Below the pieces are notes generated by a model. That model was not told the origin of the DNA and ran no database searches. It saw only the letters and a program-made list of their open reading frames with translations. DNA of 64,000 nt. It comes from Chlamydiia bacterium (GTDB lineage: Bacteria; Chlamydiota; Chlamydiia; Chlamydiales; Simkaniaceae). Position numbers and translations under genes: made by a program. The first letter of the stretch is position 1. The number at the start of each line of letters is the position of its first letter. Positions 42,839 through 53,490 of the stretch are shown here, one piece after another. The stretch covers positions 868,001-932,000 of the forward strand of contig JAJACH010000001.1 of assembly GCA_022601645.1 (NCBI GenBank), given 5' to 3'.

Positions 42839-44641
42839 TTATTTTTGATAAATATGGCAAGTCTTTCGATAATCTTCTTCCGAATCAAAGATGCCCTTAA
42901 ACACAATTCCCTTGGGAACATCGAGTGTAACAAGCTGTCCTTCTCTGAGTAAATTGGAAGCACCATCTGCCCGACGAAGAAGCGGTTTCTTATATTCTTT
43001 AGCAAATTTTTGGGCAGTTCTCTCCGAACTTGCATCTTCTGGGTGATTTTGCAACACGATTCCCATTGCGCTTTTAAAAACGCTTTCATATTCAGCACTG
43101 CACGTTGAAATCACCGCGATATTTTTTTCTAGGTGGGCGGGTTTTTTCGGATCATGTACGACTTTGATCTTGCCGTAAACGCGTTTATCACCTTTATGAG
43201 GGATACCGCGGACAAGCACATCTCCTATGTTATCAACCAGTATCGTGTTTGTTGTCCCAGAAATCCCAAAAGGCGTCCCTGCTGAGATCACCACTAAGTC
43301 TCCGTAATTGACGTAACCTTGCTGCAGGGCATAACAACAACACGCAGCAAAACCTTCTTTTGCATTCTTTACTTTTTGGAGCACAGGAACAACGCCCCAA
43401 CAAAGGGCTAGCTGGTGATAAATTTTCTCATGAGGTGTCAGTGCAATAATGGGAATGCTTGGTCTAAACCTTGCCATGGCTTTTGCTGTAAACCCACTAT
43501 TGGTAAACGCAAAAATCGCTTTACTCCCTGCTGAATAGGCTGTTTTAACGCAAGCGAGTGCAACCGATGAAGAGATATCATTAAAGCGCATCTGCTCACC
43601 ATCGCGAAAGAAAAATTGGGAAAAGTCGAAATCCTTTTCAGCTTCTTTGATTGTGCTTTTCATGATGTGAACCGCATCAATGGGATATTTACCTACCGCC
43701 GTCTCACCTGATAACATCACACACGAAGTGCTGTCATAAATCGCATTGGCAACATCAGATACTTCAGCCCTTGTTGGCAGCGGTGCATGAATCATCGATT
43801 CTAACATTTGCGTTGCGGTCACAACCGATTTGAAGCCACCATACGACTTACGAATCATCATTTTTTGTAGTTTCGGCACCTTAGTGAGAGGCAATTCAAC
43901 GCCCATATCACCCCTTGCTACCATGATCGCATCAGACACTTGTAAGATCGCATCAAAATTGTGCACCCCCTCTGCGCTTTCAATTTTGCTCATGATTAAG
44001 ATATCGCAATGCCCCGCCTTATTCAAAAAGCTCTTAATCTCGAGCACATGCTCAGCTGAGCGAATAAACGATGCGGCAATGATATCCACATCCTGCTCAC
44101 AGCCAAACAAAATGTCTTTCTTATCCTGATCAGTAAGCGCAGGCAAACTCAATTTGGCTTGAGGGATATTGACGCCCTTGTGACTTTTAATGACGCCATC
44201 ATTTTTGATCAAAATCACAAGACCGTCTTTCGTCTTCTCTTCGACCTTGCTCATGATGTATCCATCATCAATTAACAGCTGCATCCCAACGTCGATATCA
44301 TCAACAACACAAGGAGGGTTGAGTGAAACAGCACTTGAATCGCCTTCCTTTTGCTCTTTACAAAGAAGCAAACGATCCCCTTTTTTTACAACAAACTGAT
44401 CATCGCGAATCGATCCAAGGCGCACCTCAGGCCCTTTCGTATCAAGCATTATGGCTAAGGGAACATCTTTTTCTTTCCGAGCCTTTTTAATCTTATCAAT
44501 CGTCTTTTTATGTGTTTCATGAGAGCCGTGAGAAAAGTTGACTCTTGCAACATTCATACCGGCATCAATTAACTTTAAGAGCATTTTTTCATCGGAGACA
44601 GCTGGCCCGATCGTGCAGATGATTTTGGTCCGTGTAAACAT
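42839..44641 (-). CDS. pyk: Pyruvate kinase with C-terminal extension
   Basis: 600 residues. The barrel and active-site motifs are complete: TIGPAVSDEKML, VNFSHGSHE, LDTKGPEVR, IAASFIRS, MVARGDMGVELP and TATQMLESM. After the usual end near residue 470 there is a ~120-residue tail resembling the phosphohistidine (PEP-utilising) domain of Bacillus pyruvate kinase. The expected TSHAA histidine motif is not recognisable: the region reads EDASSERTA. The enzyme makes pyruvate and ATP at the end of glycolysis. Its promoter predicts a near-leaderless mRNA. In C. trachomatis pyk neighbours uvrA, as here with one gene between. Confidence 0.93.
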   Translation of the reverse strand: MFTRTKIICTIGPAVSDEKMLLKLIDAGMNVARVNFSHGSHETHKKTIDKIKKARKEKDVPLAIMLDTKGPEVRLGSIRDDQFVVKKGDRLLLCKEQKEGDSSAVSLNPPCVVDDIDVGMQLLIDDGYIMSKVEEKTKDGLVILIKNDGVIKSHKGVNIPQAKLSLPALTDQDKKDILFGCEQDVDIIAASFIRSAEHVLEIKSFLNKAGHCDILIMSKIESAEGVHNFDAILQVSDAIMVARGDMGVELPLTKVPKLQKMMIRKSYGGFKSVVTATQMLESMIHAPLPTRAEVSDVANAIYDSTSCVMLSGETAVGKYPIDAVHIMKSTIKEAEKDFDFSQFFFRDGEQMRFNDISSSVALACVKTAYSAGSKAIFAFTNSGFTAKAMARFRPSIPIIALTPHEKIYHQLALCWGVVPVLQKVKNAKEGFAACCCYALQQGYVNYGDLVVISAGTPFGISGTTNTILVDNIGDVLVRGIPHKGDKRVYGKIKVVHDPKKPAHLEKNIAVISTCSAEYESVFKSAMGIVLQNHPEDASSERTAQKFAKEYKKPLLRRADGASNLLREGQLVTLDVPKGIVFKGIFDSEEDYRKTCHIYQK

Positions 44642-44649
44642 ATTTTCGC

Positions 44650-44678
44650 AATATACATACGAACCATTTACACATCAA
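44650..44678 (-). promoter_or_regulatory. pyk promoter, near-leaderless type
   Basis: Minus strand: TTGATG (complement of 44673-44678), 17 bp, TATATT (complement of 44650-44655), then 8 nt to the ATG at 44641. No Shine-Dalgarno is present. Confidence 0.6.
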
Positions 44679-44701
44679 CACACTTCAGAGTTGACTAATT
44701 G

Positions 44702-46630
44702 TTAAACAACAAGGGCAGGGGCATGAAAATCAGAGAATACAGTTGCAAGGCGTGGATCACCATTCGGGATGTGCTCAACGTGATCCGCAAAACGGACGAA
44801 CTCGTCCTCGTCACCAAAGTACCCTGTCAAAGCGAGTCTGCTTGCTATCCAAGGGGGTGGAATGTAAGCGTCTGTATTGGGGTTTTGCTCATCTGTTATT
44901 GGTAAGACATTGCCCTCTGAATTCAGTGGGTCAAGATTAACAAGCAATCTCTCCGTTTGTTGTCGAATAACTGCATGTGGCGAGCTGCTTGAATAATTCC
45001 AAACTCTATGGGTTGCATTGCGGCCTTCAAATGCTCCTTGTGCATACTCACAAAGATGCGGGCCTAAGAGTGCATTTTTAAGAGCTCGAAGGAAACCTAG
45101 GAATTCATCAGGCACTTCTGCCATTGCTGGTGGTCTTACAAGGACTTCTTGTTGATTTTCCACTTTAGCAATTAGATCGATATTTACACTTACGTTGTGC
45201 GACGGATCAACTCTAAAGCCTGGATGTAATCCACATTTTGGAACGTGATCCCCTAAATCCCAAATGTAGTGCAAAGTGATATCACGAATGCGCTCATTTA
45301 AACGTCTAAATGTCGCTTGGTCAACCCCAGAATCTGAGATAAGGTCTAAATGGGAGAATTTCCGTTCGAAAAGGGTTGCTAAACGGAGCATCATAGATCC
45401 TCCCTGACTAAAGCCAAGGCCTCTCACTCGCTCATTCGCATCATCAACAAAACCGAAAGCTGGATCTGTTAAAAGCTCTCTTAGCGATGTGTAAAGGGCC
45501 ATAGGTGCCCCTGCCCCGACATTATGTCGCAAAGCGCCGAAAAGGGAATCCCAAATACCTGTTTGCGTTCCTAAAGCTGTGACAAGCTTATCAATATTTT
45601 GCCCTCGCGAAACAGGCTTCCAGAAATCGATAAAGGCTCCGGCTCGATGGATGGAGTGTGAACGATAACGATATCCACCCTCACCTGGAATTACAATTTC
45701 ATCACTTAAAAGTCGATGGTAGATTCGTTTCGCTTGCCTTACTGTATTTTCTAAACTCCCGACAGGTGTGCGATGCAGCGAATCGATCATATAGGTCGTT
45801 AGACGCATCCCTTCATAGGTATCGTGGTGAATCCGGGTGTCTGGATCGACAACAGGTACGTTGTGGCAAAAAAGCTGCTCGACATCCATGGGAACACAAT
45901 GATCGTAAACGCGTCTTAGATCCTCCACGGTGAGCTGTTCAAATTCTCGCCCTCCAAATTCAGCCTGATGTTGTCCATACTGCTCTTGCATATCAGTTAA
46001 ATGGACTTGACCAAGACCTAAAAACAGCGTTTCAATGTCATAACGCCCAAGTGAAATGCCGTGAGTGTGCTTATATCCTATACTAAGCCTAAAACGATCG
46101 GAAATCGCATCGATTCTGCGCTGTCCAAACGACTCGTACAAGAATTCAACAACTCGCCTATTTTGCGTTGCAATTCCAAGGCCAAAGCCTAATGCATGCA
46201 AGATGTCTATAAAAATAACAGGTAAGATGTCGTAGAGAGACCAGGAAAATTCGGCGAGGCCATTGTTAATTGCCACTCTCTCAAACCAAAAGGCCCTAGA
46301 TGCTACGCGTGTGATCTGTTCAAGATTAAAGGCTTGGCGATCTTGGCAGTTAGACATAATTTTAGCCACATCAGCAACAGTCACTGTCTCATGATCGGCT
46401 CGTTCATTTCTCGGATCAATTAATTGATTAACACGATCTTGTCCGTAGCGGTCATAAAACCACTCAATTGTCGCTGTATTTTCTTCAAGATAGGCTGGAC
46501 CGATCGCATCAGTTATAAGCGCTGGTAGGTAGTCATATCTTGAGCTTTCAGCACAAAAGCTATCTCCGCTCAAAATGACCCTCTGACTGGCTGAATTTTC
46601 CGCTACTAAGCGCCCCAAATCCTTAATCAT
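44702..46630 (-). CDS. Large unknown protein with a GxSxG hydrolase-like motif
   Basis: 642 residues. I recognise no full-length family. Around residue 408 it carries GLGFSQGGSMMLRLA, a nucleophile-elbow pattern (G-x-S-x-G) as in alpha/beta hydrolases and lipases. About 40 residues later HYIWDLGDHVPKCGLHPGF offers Asp and His candidates for a triad. The N-terminal 380 residues are helical without clear motifs. It could be a lipase- or thioesterase-like enzyme; no signal peptide is evident. Its -10 (TATACT, complement of 46637-46642) ends 6 nt before the ATG, back-to-back with the uvrA promoter. Confidence 0.75.
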   Translation of the reverse strand: MIKDLGRLVAENSASQRVILSGDSFCAESSRYDYLPALITDAIGPAYLEENTATIEWFYDRYGQDRVNQLIDPRNERADHETVTVADVAKIMSNCQDRQAFNLEQITRVASRAFWFERVAINNGLAEFSWSLYDILPVIFIDILHALGFGLGIATQNRRVVEFLYESFGQRRIDAISDRFRLSIGYKHTHGISLGRYDIETLFLGLGQVHLTDMQEQYGQHQAEFGGREFEQLTVEDLRRVYDHCVPMDVEQLFCHNVPVVDPDTRIHHDTYEGMRLTTYMIDSLHRTPVGSLENTVRQAKRIYHRLLSDEIVIPGEGGYRYRSHSIHRAGAFIDFWKPVSRGQNIDKLVTALGTQTGIWDSLFGALRHNVGAGAPMALYTSLRELLTDPAFGFVDDANERVRGLGFSQGGSMMLRLATLFERKFSHLDLISDSGVDQATFRRLNERIRDITLHYIWDLGDHVPKCGLHPGFRVDPSHNVSVNIDLIAKVENQQEVLVRPPAMAEVPDEFLGFLRALKNALLGPHLCEYAQGAFEGRNATHRVWNYSSSSPHAVIRQQTERLLVNLDPLNSEGNVLPITDEQNPNTDAYIPPPWIASRLALTGYFGDEDEFVRFADHVEHIPNGDPRLATVFSDFHAPALVV

Positions 46631-46636
46631 GCACGC

Positions 46637-46688
46637 AGTATAAATTGCCGCATTTTTAATTGCCTACCTTAAGGATTTTCTATATCAT
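46637..46688. promoter_or_regulatory. Divergent promoter pair, GxSxG gene and uvrA
   Basis: Plus strand: TTGCCT (46660-46665), 17 bp, TATCAT (46683-46688), 6 nt, ATG of uvrA. Minus strand: TATACT (46642-46637) ends 6 nt before the other ATG, with only a weak -35. Both predict leaderless transcripts from a 64-bp intergenic region. Confidence 0.6.
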
Positions 46689-46694
46689 GCTGCC

Positions 46695-49600
46695 ATGCCA
46701 ATCGTGTTGAAGGGCGTAAAAGTCCACAATCTTAAAAGCGTTAACTTAAAATTAAATGTTAACGAACTCATTGTTTTTACCGGCGTTTCAGGTTCTGGAA
46801 AATCGTCGCTTGCTTTTGATACGATTTACGTTGAGGGGCAAAGACGCTACATCGAGTCGCTCTCCACCTATGCAAGGCGTTATTTAGGTGCGCTGCCAAA
46901 ACCCGAGGCGGAGCTAATTTCTGGAATTAGCCCAACAATTGCCATTGAACAAAAGAGCATAGGCCGCTCGCCTCGTTCAACCGTTGGTACGATGACAGGG
47001 ATCTACGACTTCTTGCGCGTCTTATTTGCAAAAGGTTCCATCCCTCATTGCCCCATCAGTGGTGAGGTTGTCAAACCCCAATCGATCGAAGAGATCATTG
47101 CAAGTATCCGCACAATCCCTGAAAAGACAAAATTCATTGTACTTGCCCCTTATGCTCGAGGGAAAAAAGGCGAATTTAAAGACGATTTCGCAGACCTTCT
47201 TAGGAAGGGATTTATGCGCGTTCGGATCAATGGCGAAATCGTCGAACTTAATGGCGAAATCTCTTTAGCTAAGCGAAAAGCCCACAACATCGACATCGTG
47301 ATCGATCGTCTTGTCATGTCAAAAGATTGCCGACTTGTTGAAGCAGTAACTAATGCTCTTGAGTGGGGAAAAGGGCTTTGCAGCGTTTTGACCGACGATG
47401 ATGAACTCTTTTTCTCCCAACATGCTTTTGCCAAGAAATCAAACATCTCCTATCCACCACTTGAATCCCAAGACTTCTCCTTTAACCACCCTCAAGGGAT
47501 GTGTGATACTTGTGAAGGGCTTGGTGTCACTCAAACGTTTAAAATCGAAGAAATCATCGACCCCTTCTTATCGATTAGCGAGGATTGCTGCGAAATTGCA
47601 GGCAGCTACAACACGGTGAAGTGGAAAAACATCTACGATAATTTAGGACGTCTCTACGATTTTGATGTGACAATGCCTTGGGAGAAGCTGTCTCCAAGCG
47701 CGCAGAAGATGTTCCTCTACGGGAACAAGAAAAAGTGGACGGTAATGCGCTTTAAACATCCGAAGAAAAAAACCACCTGGACCGAGTATGTCGCCTGGCG
47801 CGGTGTTTTAGGCGATGCGAAAGAGCGGTACCAAAAAGCTACCTCTGCCAAATACAAAGAGCGAATGGAAGAACTCCTTACCGAAAGAACCTGCCCTGAG
47901 TGCAATGGCTCTCGTATTAAGCCCTACCCATCAAGCGCTAAAGTCCAAGGCAAAACAATCCACGATGTCACCTCGCTGCCGCTTTCAGAAGCCCTTGAAT
48001 TCTTTAAACCGCTTAAATTCGATGCACTTCAGTCGTTAGCCGACGAAATTAAAAAGCGTCTTACTTTCTTAATTAGCGTGGGCCTCCACTACCTTAGTTT
48101 AGAAAGGCTTTCGCCTTCTCTTTCTGGCGGCGAAGCCCAACGCGTGCGCTTAGCTTCCCAAATCGGACAAGGCCTCGTTGGAACAACCTACATTCTTGAT
48201 GAGCCATCGATTGGCCTTCACCCAAAAGATAACCACAAGCTGATTGAAACCCTCAAAGCCCTTCGCGATCAGGGAAACACAGTTATCGTTGTCGAACACG
48301 ACGAAGAGACGATCTTGAGTGCAGATACGGTGGTCGATGTGGGTCCGGGCGCTGGCATGCGCGGCGGTGAAATCATCTACGCCGGAGATGTGAACGGCCT
48401 TCTCGATCACCCAACGTCGATCACCGGAGCCTACCTCTCTCACCGAGAAACCATTGACGAGCCGTGCTATCGAAAAGTGACCACCTCCCATCCGATGTTC
48501 ACGATTGAAAACGCAACGCTTAACAACCTCAAAAATCTCACTGTTGATATCCCGCGAGAGCGCTTTACCGCATTTACAGGAGTATCAGGCTCGGGAAAAT
48601 CCTCTCTTATGGAAACACTCAAGATGAGCCTGACCGAGAGAACGATTTCCATTGACCAATCGCCCATCGGCAGAACACCGCGCTCGAATCCTAGCACCTA
48701 CATTAAGCTTCTCGATGACATTCGCGATATTTTTACTGAACTACCCGAATCGCGTGCTTTCGGTTACAAGCCAGGCCGCTTTAGCTTTAACGTGCAAGAA
48801 GGGTCCTGCCCCAATTGCGGCGGCATGGGCCAGGTCGCCATCGACATGGACTTCTTGGAAACAGCCTACGTGACCTGCACCCTCTGCAACGGAAAACGTT
48901 TCGATCAAAAAACGCTTGATGTGCGTTTCAAAGGCAAGAACATCTCTGACGTCCTTGAGATGACTGTCAACCAGGCGCAGCCGTTTTTCGAAAACATCCC
49001 GCAAATCGACCGAAAACTCACCCTCCTCCAAGAAGTAGGCCTTGGCTACCTCACCCTGGGCCAGTCATCCACAACGCTCTCTGGAGGAGAAGCGCAGCGC
49101 ATTAAACTCGCCCGTGAACTCGTCAAACCCGCGCGCGAGCCCACCTTCTACCTCCTCGACGAACCCACAACCGGCCTCCACATGGCGGATGTGAAAAAAC
49201 TGATCGCCATCTTGCAACGAATTGTCGACAATGAACATACCGTCGTCGTCATCGAACACAACCAGGACCTTATCAAATGCGCCGATCACGTTATTGAACT
49301 GGGCCCTGATGGTGGAAAAAACGGCGGTCAACTCATCTACGAAGGTCTGCCTAAAACAACCTTCCAAGTTCCCAATAAAAAGCCCCCACCTAAAACCGAT
49401 GCGATCAAAAAGCTCACCGTCAAAGGCGCCTACCAAAATACCCTCAAACACCTCGACCTCGAAATCCCCCGTGGCAAAATCACCGTCTTTACCGGCCCCT
49501 CCGGATCCGGAAAATCCTCGATGGCCTTTGACACCATCTACTCTGAAGGACAACGCCGCTACATCGAATCGCTCTCCTCCTACGCTAAACAATTCGTCAA

Positions 49601-52052
49601 AAGCCTTCCCTGCCCACTTGTCGAAGATATTCAAGGCCTATCTCCCGCCATCGCTATCGAGCAAAAACACCACGCCGGTAACCCTCGCTCTACTATCGGC
49701 ACCATGACCGAAATTTACGATTTCCTCCGTATTCTCTATGCCCACATGGGCATCCCCCATTGCCCCGAAACCGGCGAAAAAATCGTCTCCATCTCTCCCG
49801 ATTACGTCGTCAACCACCTCATGAAACTCCTCGAAAATACCAAACTCCAGATCCTCTCCCCCGTTTACGAAAACCTCGATGTAGAAAAACTCCAAAAACA
49901 AGGGTATCTCCGCATCCGCTTAAACGGCGACTACTACAAACTCGATGAAGAGATTCCCTTCGACCCGAAAAAAGACAACAAACTCTTCCTTGTCATTGAC
50001 CGTCTCGTCATTAAACCCGGCATTGAAAAACGCCTTTTTGAAGCGATAGAAGCCGCGAAAAGCCCTTTTGTCGTCGCTCTTCCAAAAGAAGACATCCCCT
50101 TCAACCTCGCTTTCGCTGTCCCCTCAACAGGAAAAAGTTATCCTCCCATCACACCGCACACCTTCTCCTTTAATCGCGATGAAGGGATGTGCATGGCCTG
50201 CCAAGGCCTTGGGACGATCTATGGCGCTGACCTCTCAAACAACCCTGACATTCTCAAGTACTCCCCCTACCAACTCGTCGATAAACTTTGGAAAACCTTT
50301 GGCACACCAGATGCCGACTCAATTTTCCTCGATCTTTGCGACGCCATCGACCTCGACCCCGACGAGCCGCTTAAAAATATCAAAGACACCAAAATCTTCT
50401 TCCACGGCACAAAAACCTTTAAGTCGAAAAAACAAACCTACACCTGGGTAGGCCTAAACGAAGTTTTCCTCCGCTTTTCGAAATCCAAAGATAAAGACTC
50501 CATCCTTTCTTACTTAAATCACATCACCTGCCCTGAGTGCCAAGGCCAGCGCCTTTCGCCCTTAGCCTTAAAGGTCACCATCAAAGACCACTCGATCGCA
50601 CAACTTACTAACCTCCCACTCAGTGAGGCAGAAACCTTCCTCAAATCAATTAAACCCCCGAAGTTCTTAAAAGACACCTTCACCGAAATGCTTGGCCGCT
50701 TCCACTTCCTCCTCGACATCGGGCTCGGCTACCTCTCGCTTTCTCGCACCGCACCCACCCTCTCAGGGGGTGAAACGCAACGTATCCACCTCGCACGTCA
50801 ACTCGGCTCTGGCCTGTCCGGCTGTCTGTACATCCTCGATGAACCAACAATCGGCCTTCATCCCTACAACAACGCCAAACTCAATCACGCCCTAAAAAAA
50901 CTCGGCGCCCTCAATAACACCCTACTCCTCGTTGAACACGACCCGCTCACCCTAGAAATCGCCCATCGCATTGTCGACTTTGGACCCGCCGCCGGAACGC
51001 GCGGTGGAGAAATCATGGCCGAGGGAACCCTCGCCCAAATTAAAAAGAACAAAAACTCGCTCACAGGCGCCTACCTCTCAGGCCGCAAGAAAATTCCCGT
51101 CCCAACCAAACGTCGCCCTCCATCTGGCTATATCTCGATTAAAAATGCCACCGTTCACAACCTAAAAAACGTCTCCGTCGATATCCCTAAAGGGATTATG
51201 ACCGGCATCACTGGCGTCTCAGGCTCGGGAAAATCCACCCTCATCCATAAAGCCTTTAAACCCGAAAACCACTTTGAGAAAATCATCCGCCTCGACCAAA
51301 ACCCGATCGGCACCACCTCGCGCGCCGACATCTGCACCTACTCCGACTCACTCACATCACTTCGCCAATTCTTTGGCGAAATGCCCGATGCAAAAACACG
51401 CGGCCTCAAACCCAAGCATTTTTCCTACAACCACCTCAAAGGCATGTGCCGCACCTGCTGGGGCCTTGGCTACAAAACCCTTCGCCTCCAATTCCTCCCT
51501 CCATCGCGTATCACCTGCCCTAACTGCAAAGGGCTTCGCCTCAACCCCCTTTCCCTTGAAGTCACCTACAAACAAAAAAGCCTTGGTGAACTCCTGCAAT
51601 TGACCGTAACCGATGCGCTCGATTTTTTGCCCCCCATCCCCAAACTGCTTAAAAACCTCCGAACACTCCAATCTGTCGGCCTGGGCTACCTCAAACTCGG
51701 TCAAGAAGTCGCCTCCCTTTCCGGCGGAGAACAAGGACGACTACGCCTCTCCCGTGAACTGGCAAAACGCGCAGCTAAAGGCACCCTTTATATCTTTGAT
51801 GAACCAACCGTCGGTCTTCACTTTGATGACATCGCCCGCCTCCTCCCCATCTTCCACAAACTCGTCAACGCCGGCCACACCCTCATCATCATCGAACACA
51901 ACCTCGATATCATCGCGAACTGCGACCACCTCATCGATCTCGGCCCAGACGCCGGCGTCCACGGAGGCCAAATCATCGCGACCGGCTCCCCTGAAGACAT
52001 CGCCGCCCACCCCTCCTCAAAAACTGGCTCATACCTTAAACCCCTGCTCTAG
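46695..52052 (+). CDS. uvrA: Tandem-fused UvrA excinuclease ATPase
   Basis: 1,785 residues, about twice the normal 940. Two complete UvrA copies lie head to tail (about 1-900 and 910-1785). Each has two ABC modules. Walker A motifs are at 30-37, ~628, ~934 and ~1506 ([16 protein letters not shown]). LSGGE signatures are at ~476, ~795, ~1356 and ~1675. CxxC zinc-knuckle halves occur in all modules (e.g. CDTC, CPEC, CPNC, CTLC). UvrA recognises bulky DNA lesions as a dimer, so one chain may act as a covalent dimer. The doubled form is what I know from Chlamydiae and is a strong taxonomic marker. Confidence 0.96.
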   Translation: MPIVLKGVKVHNLKSVNLKLNVNELIVFTGVSGSGKSSLAFDTIYVEGQRRYIESLSTYARRYLGALPKPEAELISGISPTIAIEQKSIGRSPRSTVGTMTGIYDFLRVLFAKGSIPHCPISGEVVKPQSIEEIIASIRTIPEKTKFIVLAPYARGKKGEFKDDFADLLRKGFMRVRINGEIVELNGEISLAKRKAHNIDIVIDRLVMSKDCRLVEAVTNALEWGKGLCSVLTDDDELFFSQHAFAKKSNISYPPLESQDFSFNHPQGMCDTCEGLGVTQTFKIEEIIDPFLSISEDCCEIAGSYNTVKWKNIYDNLGRLYDFDVTMPWEKLSPSAQKMFLYGNKKKWTVMRFKHPKKKTTWTEYVAWRGVLGDAKERYQKATSAKYKERMEELLTERTCPECNGSRIKPYPSSAKVQGKTIHDVTSLPLSEALEFFKPLKFDALQSLADEIKKRLTFLISVGLHYLSLERLSPSLSGGEAQRVRLASQIGQGLVGTTYILDEPSIGLHPKDNHKLIETLKALRDQGNTVIVVEHDEETILSADTVVDVGPGAGMRGGEIIYAGDVNGLLDHPTSITGAYLSHRETIDEPCYRKVTTSHPMFTIENATLNNLKNLTVDIPRERFTAFTGVSGSGKSSLMETLKMSLTERTISIDQSPIGRTPRSNPSTYIKLLDDIRDIFTELPESRAFGYKPGRFSFNVQEGSCPNCGGMGQVAIDMDFLETAYVTCTLCNGKRFDQKTLDVRFKGKNISDVLEMTVNQAQPFFENIPQIDRKLTLLQEVGLGYLTLGQSSTTLSGGEAQRIKLARELVKPAREPTFYLLDEPTTGLHMADVKKLIAILQRIVDNEHTVVVIEHNQDLIKCADHVIELGPDGGKNGGQLIYEGLPKTTFQVPNKKPPPKTDAIKKLTVKGAYQNTLKHLDLEIPRGKITVFTGPSGSGKSSMAFDTIYSEGQRRYIESLSSYAKQFVKSLPCPLVEDIQGLSPAIAIEQKHHAGNPRSTIGTMTEIYDFLRILYAHMGIPHCPETGEKIVSISPDYVVNHLMKLLENTKLQILSPVYENLDVEKLQKQGYLRIRLNGDYYKLDEEIPFDPKKDNKLFLVIDRLVIKPGIEKRLFEAIEAAKSPFVVALPKEDIPFNLAFAVPSTGKSYPPITPHTFSFNRDEGMCMACQGLGTIYGADLSNNPDILKYSPYQLVDKLWKTFGTPDADSIFLDLCDAIDLDPDEPLKNIKDTKIFFHGTKTFKSKKQTYTWVGLNEVFLRFSKSKDKDSILSYLNHITCPECQGQRLSPLALKVTIKDHSIAQLTNLPLSEAETFLKSIKPPKFLKDTFTEMLGRFHFLLDIGLGYLSLSRTAPTLSGGETQRIHLARQLGSGLSGCLYILDEPTIGLHPYNNAKLNHALKKLGALNNTLLLVEHDPLTLEIAHRIVDFGPAAGTRGGEIMAEGTLAQIKKNKNSLTGAYLSGRKKIPVPTKRRPPSGYISIKNATVHNLKNVSVDIPKGIMTGITGVSGSGKSTLIHKAFKPENHFEKIIRLDQNPIGTTSRADICTYSDSLTSLRQFFGEMPDAKTRGLKPKHFSYNHLKGMCRTCWGLGYKTLRLQFLPPSRITCPNCKGLRLNPLSLEVTYKQKSLGELLQLTVTDALDFLPPIPKLLKNLRTLQSVGLGYLKLGQEVASLSGGEQGRLRLSRELAKRAAKGTLYIFDEPTVGLHFDDIARLLPIFHKLVNAGHTLIIIEHNLDIIANCDHLIDLGPDAGVHGGQIIATGSPEDIAAHPSSKTGSYLKPLL

Positions 52053-52087
52053 TCCAAATATCTAAAACATAATGACATGAGTGGGAT

Positions 52088-52116
52088 TTGAATTTTACTT
52101 ACAAGTATGAGATAAT
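52088..52116 (+). promoter_or_regulatory. Promoter of the 52147 gene
   Basis: TTGAAT (52088-52093), 17 bp, GATAAT (52111-52116). The leader of about 24 nt contains AGAGAGGTG before the ATG. Confidence 0.6.
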
Positions 52117-52146
52117 TTGTCTTGAACATCAAGAGAGGTGAACACC

Positions 52147-52569
52147 ATGGGAATTCATGGATCTTTATATACTCCATATCTGTGTAGTCGTATCTATCTT
52201 GCAGCCAAAGATCAGTTTGGCAGTGCAAGTGCTGAAGCAGAGAAACTTAGTAAACTTCCAGATGCCCCTAAAAAGAAAACAATCAAAAATATGATTCTTT
52301 CCATCAAGGCAATATTTGCCGGAAAAACAAAAGATACATATAAGCTTCTTGCTCTAAACGGTAACAGAGCTCGCGAAATCATTATTATTGCAACAAATCC
52401 TTTGTCTCCACACGCAATTCCACCCCCACCTCCACTGCCAATTCCACTCGCAATTCGACCCGAAGGACGGTCAACAGAAACAACAAACGCCTCCTTTTCG
52501 GAACCCGATCTTGTAACAGACGCCGACAGAGAAGCAGCCGCATCCCTCGCTTCCCTTTCAAGGGCATGA
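52147..52569 (+). CDS. Unknown small protein with Pro-rich segment
   Basis: 140 residues from ATG 52147; the GTG at 52138 is part of the Shine-Dalgarno AGAGAGGTG. The N-terminal half is basic and helical (LPDAPKKKTIKNMILSIKAI). A Pro-rich stretch (PPPPPLPIPLAI) lies near residue 100, followed by a Ser/Ala/Asp-rich acidic tail. There is no known domain and no clear signal. The leader type matches other lineage-specific genes of the window. Confidence 0.65.
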   Translation: MGIHGSLYTPYLCSRIYLAAKDQFGSASAEAEKLSKLPDAPKKKTIKNMILSIKAIFAGKTKDTYKLLALNGNRAREIIIIATNPLSPHAIPPPPPLPIPLAIRPEGRSTETTNASFSEPDLVTDADREAAASLASLSRA

Positions 52570-52667
52570 AGTTCTAATCTCAAAAGCGAGAGGGAGCATT
52601 AGCCACCTCTAGCTTAAAATGTATTACTTAAGTTATAATTGGCCTTCAATAACGAAGGCTATTTGCT

Positions 52668-52895
52668 ATGAAAACCACTAACAGGCTAGTTAAATATCTA
52701 AAAAATGGAGGAGAACTTCAAGTGGGTTTACCCATTCCACAAGAGTTGCACCCTACATATGCAAATTTAGTGAATACCGCATATCAAGTCTTAAAACATA
52801 CTGGATATATCCCCTCTGCTCCACCTCGCGTTGAGGTTTTCCCAGAAGACTTACTCCCTCTTCTGGATCAAGTCGTTGCAGATCTCGGATTCTAG
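52668..52895 (+). CDS. Unknown small protein (75 aa)
   Basis: Starts MKTTNRLVKYLKNGGELQVG and ends LLPLLDQVVADLGF; soluble, no domain recognised. A TATAAT lies at 52634-52639, and a GCCTTC/GAAGGC inverted repeat (52642-52659) lies between it and the ATG. No good Shine-Dalgarno is visible. Confidence 0.55.
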   Translation: MKTTNRLVKYLKNGGELQVGLPIPQELHPTYANLVNTAYQVLKHTGYIPSAPPRVEVFPEDLLPLLDQVVADLGF

Positions 52896-52965
52896 ACGCC
52901 ACTTACGTAGATTAAAAAGCCTTAATCGTGATAGAATAGATACTTACAAACAAACGAGGTGCTTT

Positions 52966-53490
52966 ATGTCTCTACTTGTCGATACGTCAAATATATATTC
53001 ATTTATGCTAGAGGATCCGGATTATTGTAGAGCTCTTTGCGAGCAAGCACTAGATACTGAGAATCCCAAACCGTTACCTGATGCTGTTTTTGCTAAGCTT
53101 TTTGAAGGTGTGGCTAAACCAAGCACCTCCGAGTTGATGATTAAGGCTGTACGTGCTGTTGATGCAAAAACAGAGTTTGATCCAAGCGTTACCGGCAAAA
53201 TGCGCATGGAAGTTGCAAAGGTGATTCACATCACACACTCGCATGACTCTCTCCATGGTGGCTGGTCAAAAATGGAGTGCAAAGAGGCTCTTTATGCTGC
53301 TCAAGATGACACGTATGAAGCAACCACCCGTTTCTTAGGTCTATGGCAAGATACACGCAAAGCTGCAGGTCGCTCAGATAACCCTGCTGAGTTTTTTGAC
53401 ACTGTCGATGGCTTCAGGCAGCATAAAGCTGAACTTCCAGTAGATCCAACAATGCAAGCACGCTATGCTGCTGCTGTTAACCCTTTTTAA
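52966..53490 (+). CDS. Unknown protein (174 aa)
   Basis: The frame is open from 52831, but ATG 52966 has AGGTG five nt upstream and begins MSLLVDTSNIYSFMLEDPDY. The protein is soluble and predicted helical; it contains a His-rich patch (HITHSHDSLHGGW) and ends AAAVNPF. No family is recognised. The 3' end overlaps the convergent gene by 4 nt. Confidence 0.65.
   Translation: MSLLVDTSNIYSFMLEDPDYCRALCEQALDTENPKPLPDAVFAKLFEGVAKPSTSELMIKAVRAVDAKTEFDPSVTGKMRMEVAKVIHITHSHDSLHGGWSKMECKEALYAAQDDTYEATTRFLGLWQDTRKAAGRSDNPAEFFDTVDGFRQHKAELPVDPTMQARYAAAVNPF

Noticed and set aside
49065-49634. Long minus-strand frame (189 codons) inside uvrA
   Set aside because: It lies wholly within a strongly supported gene and its composition is that of an antisense shadow of C-rich codons.
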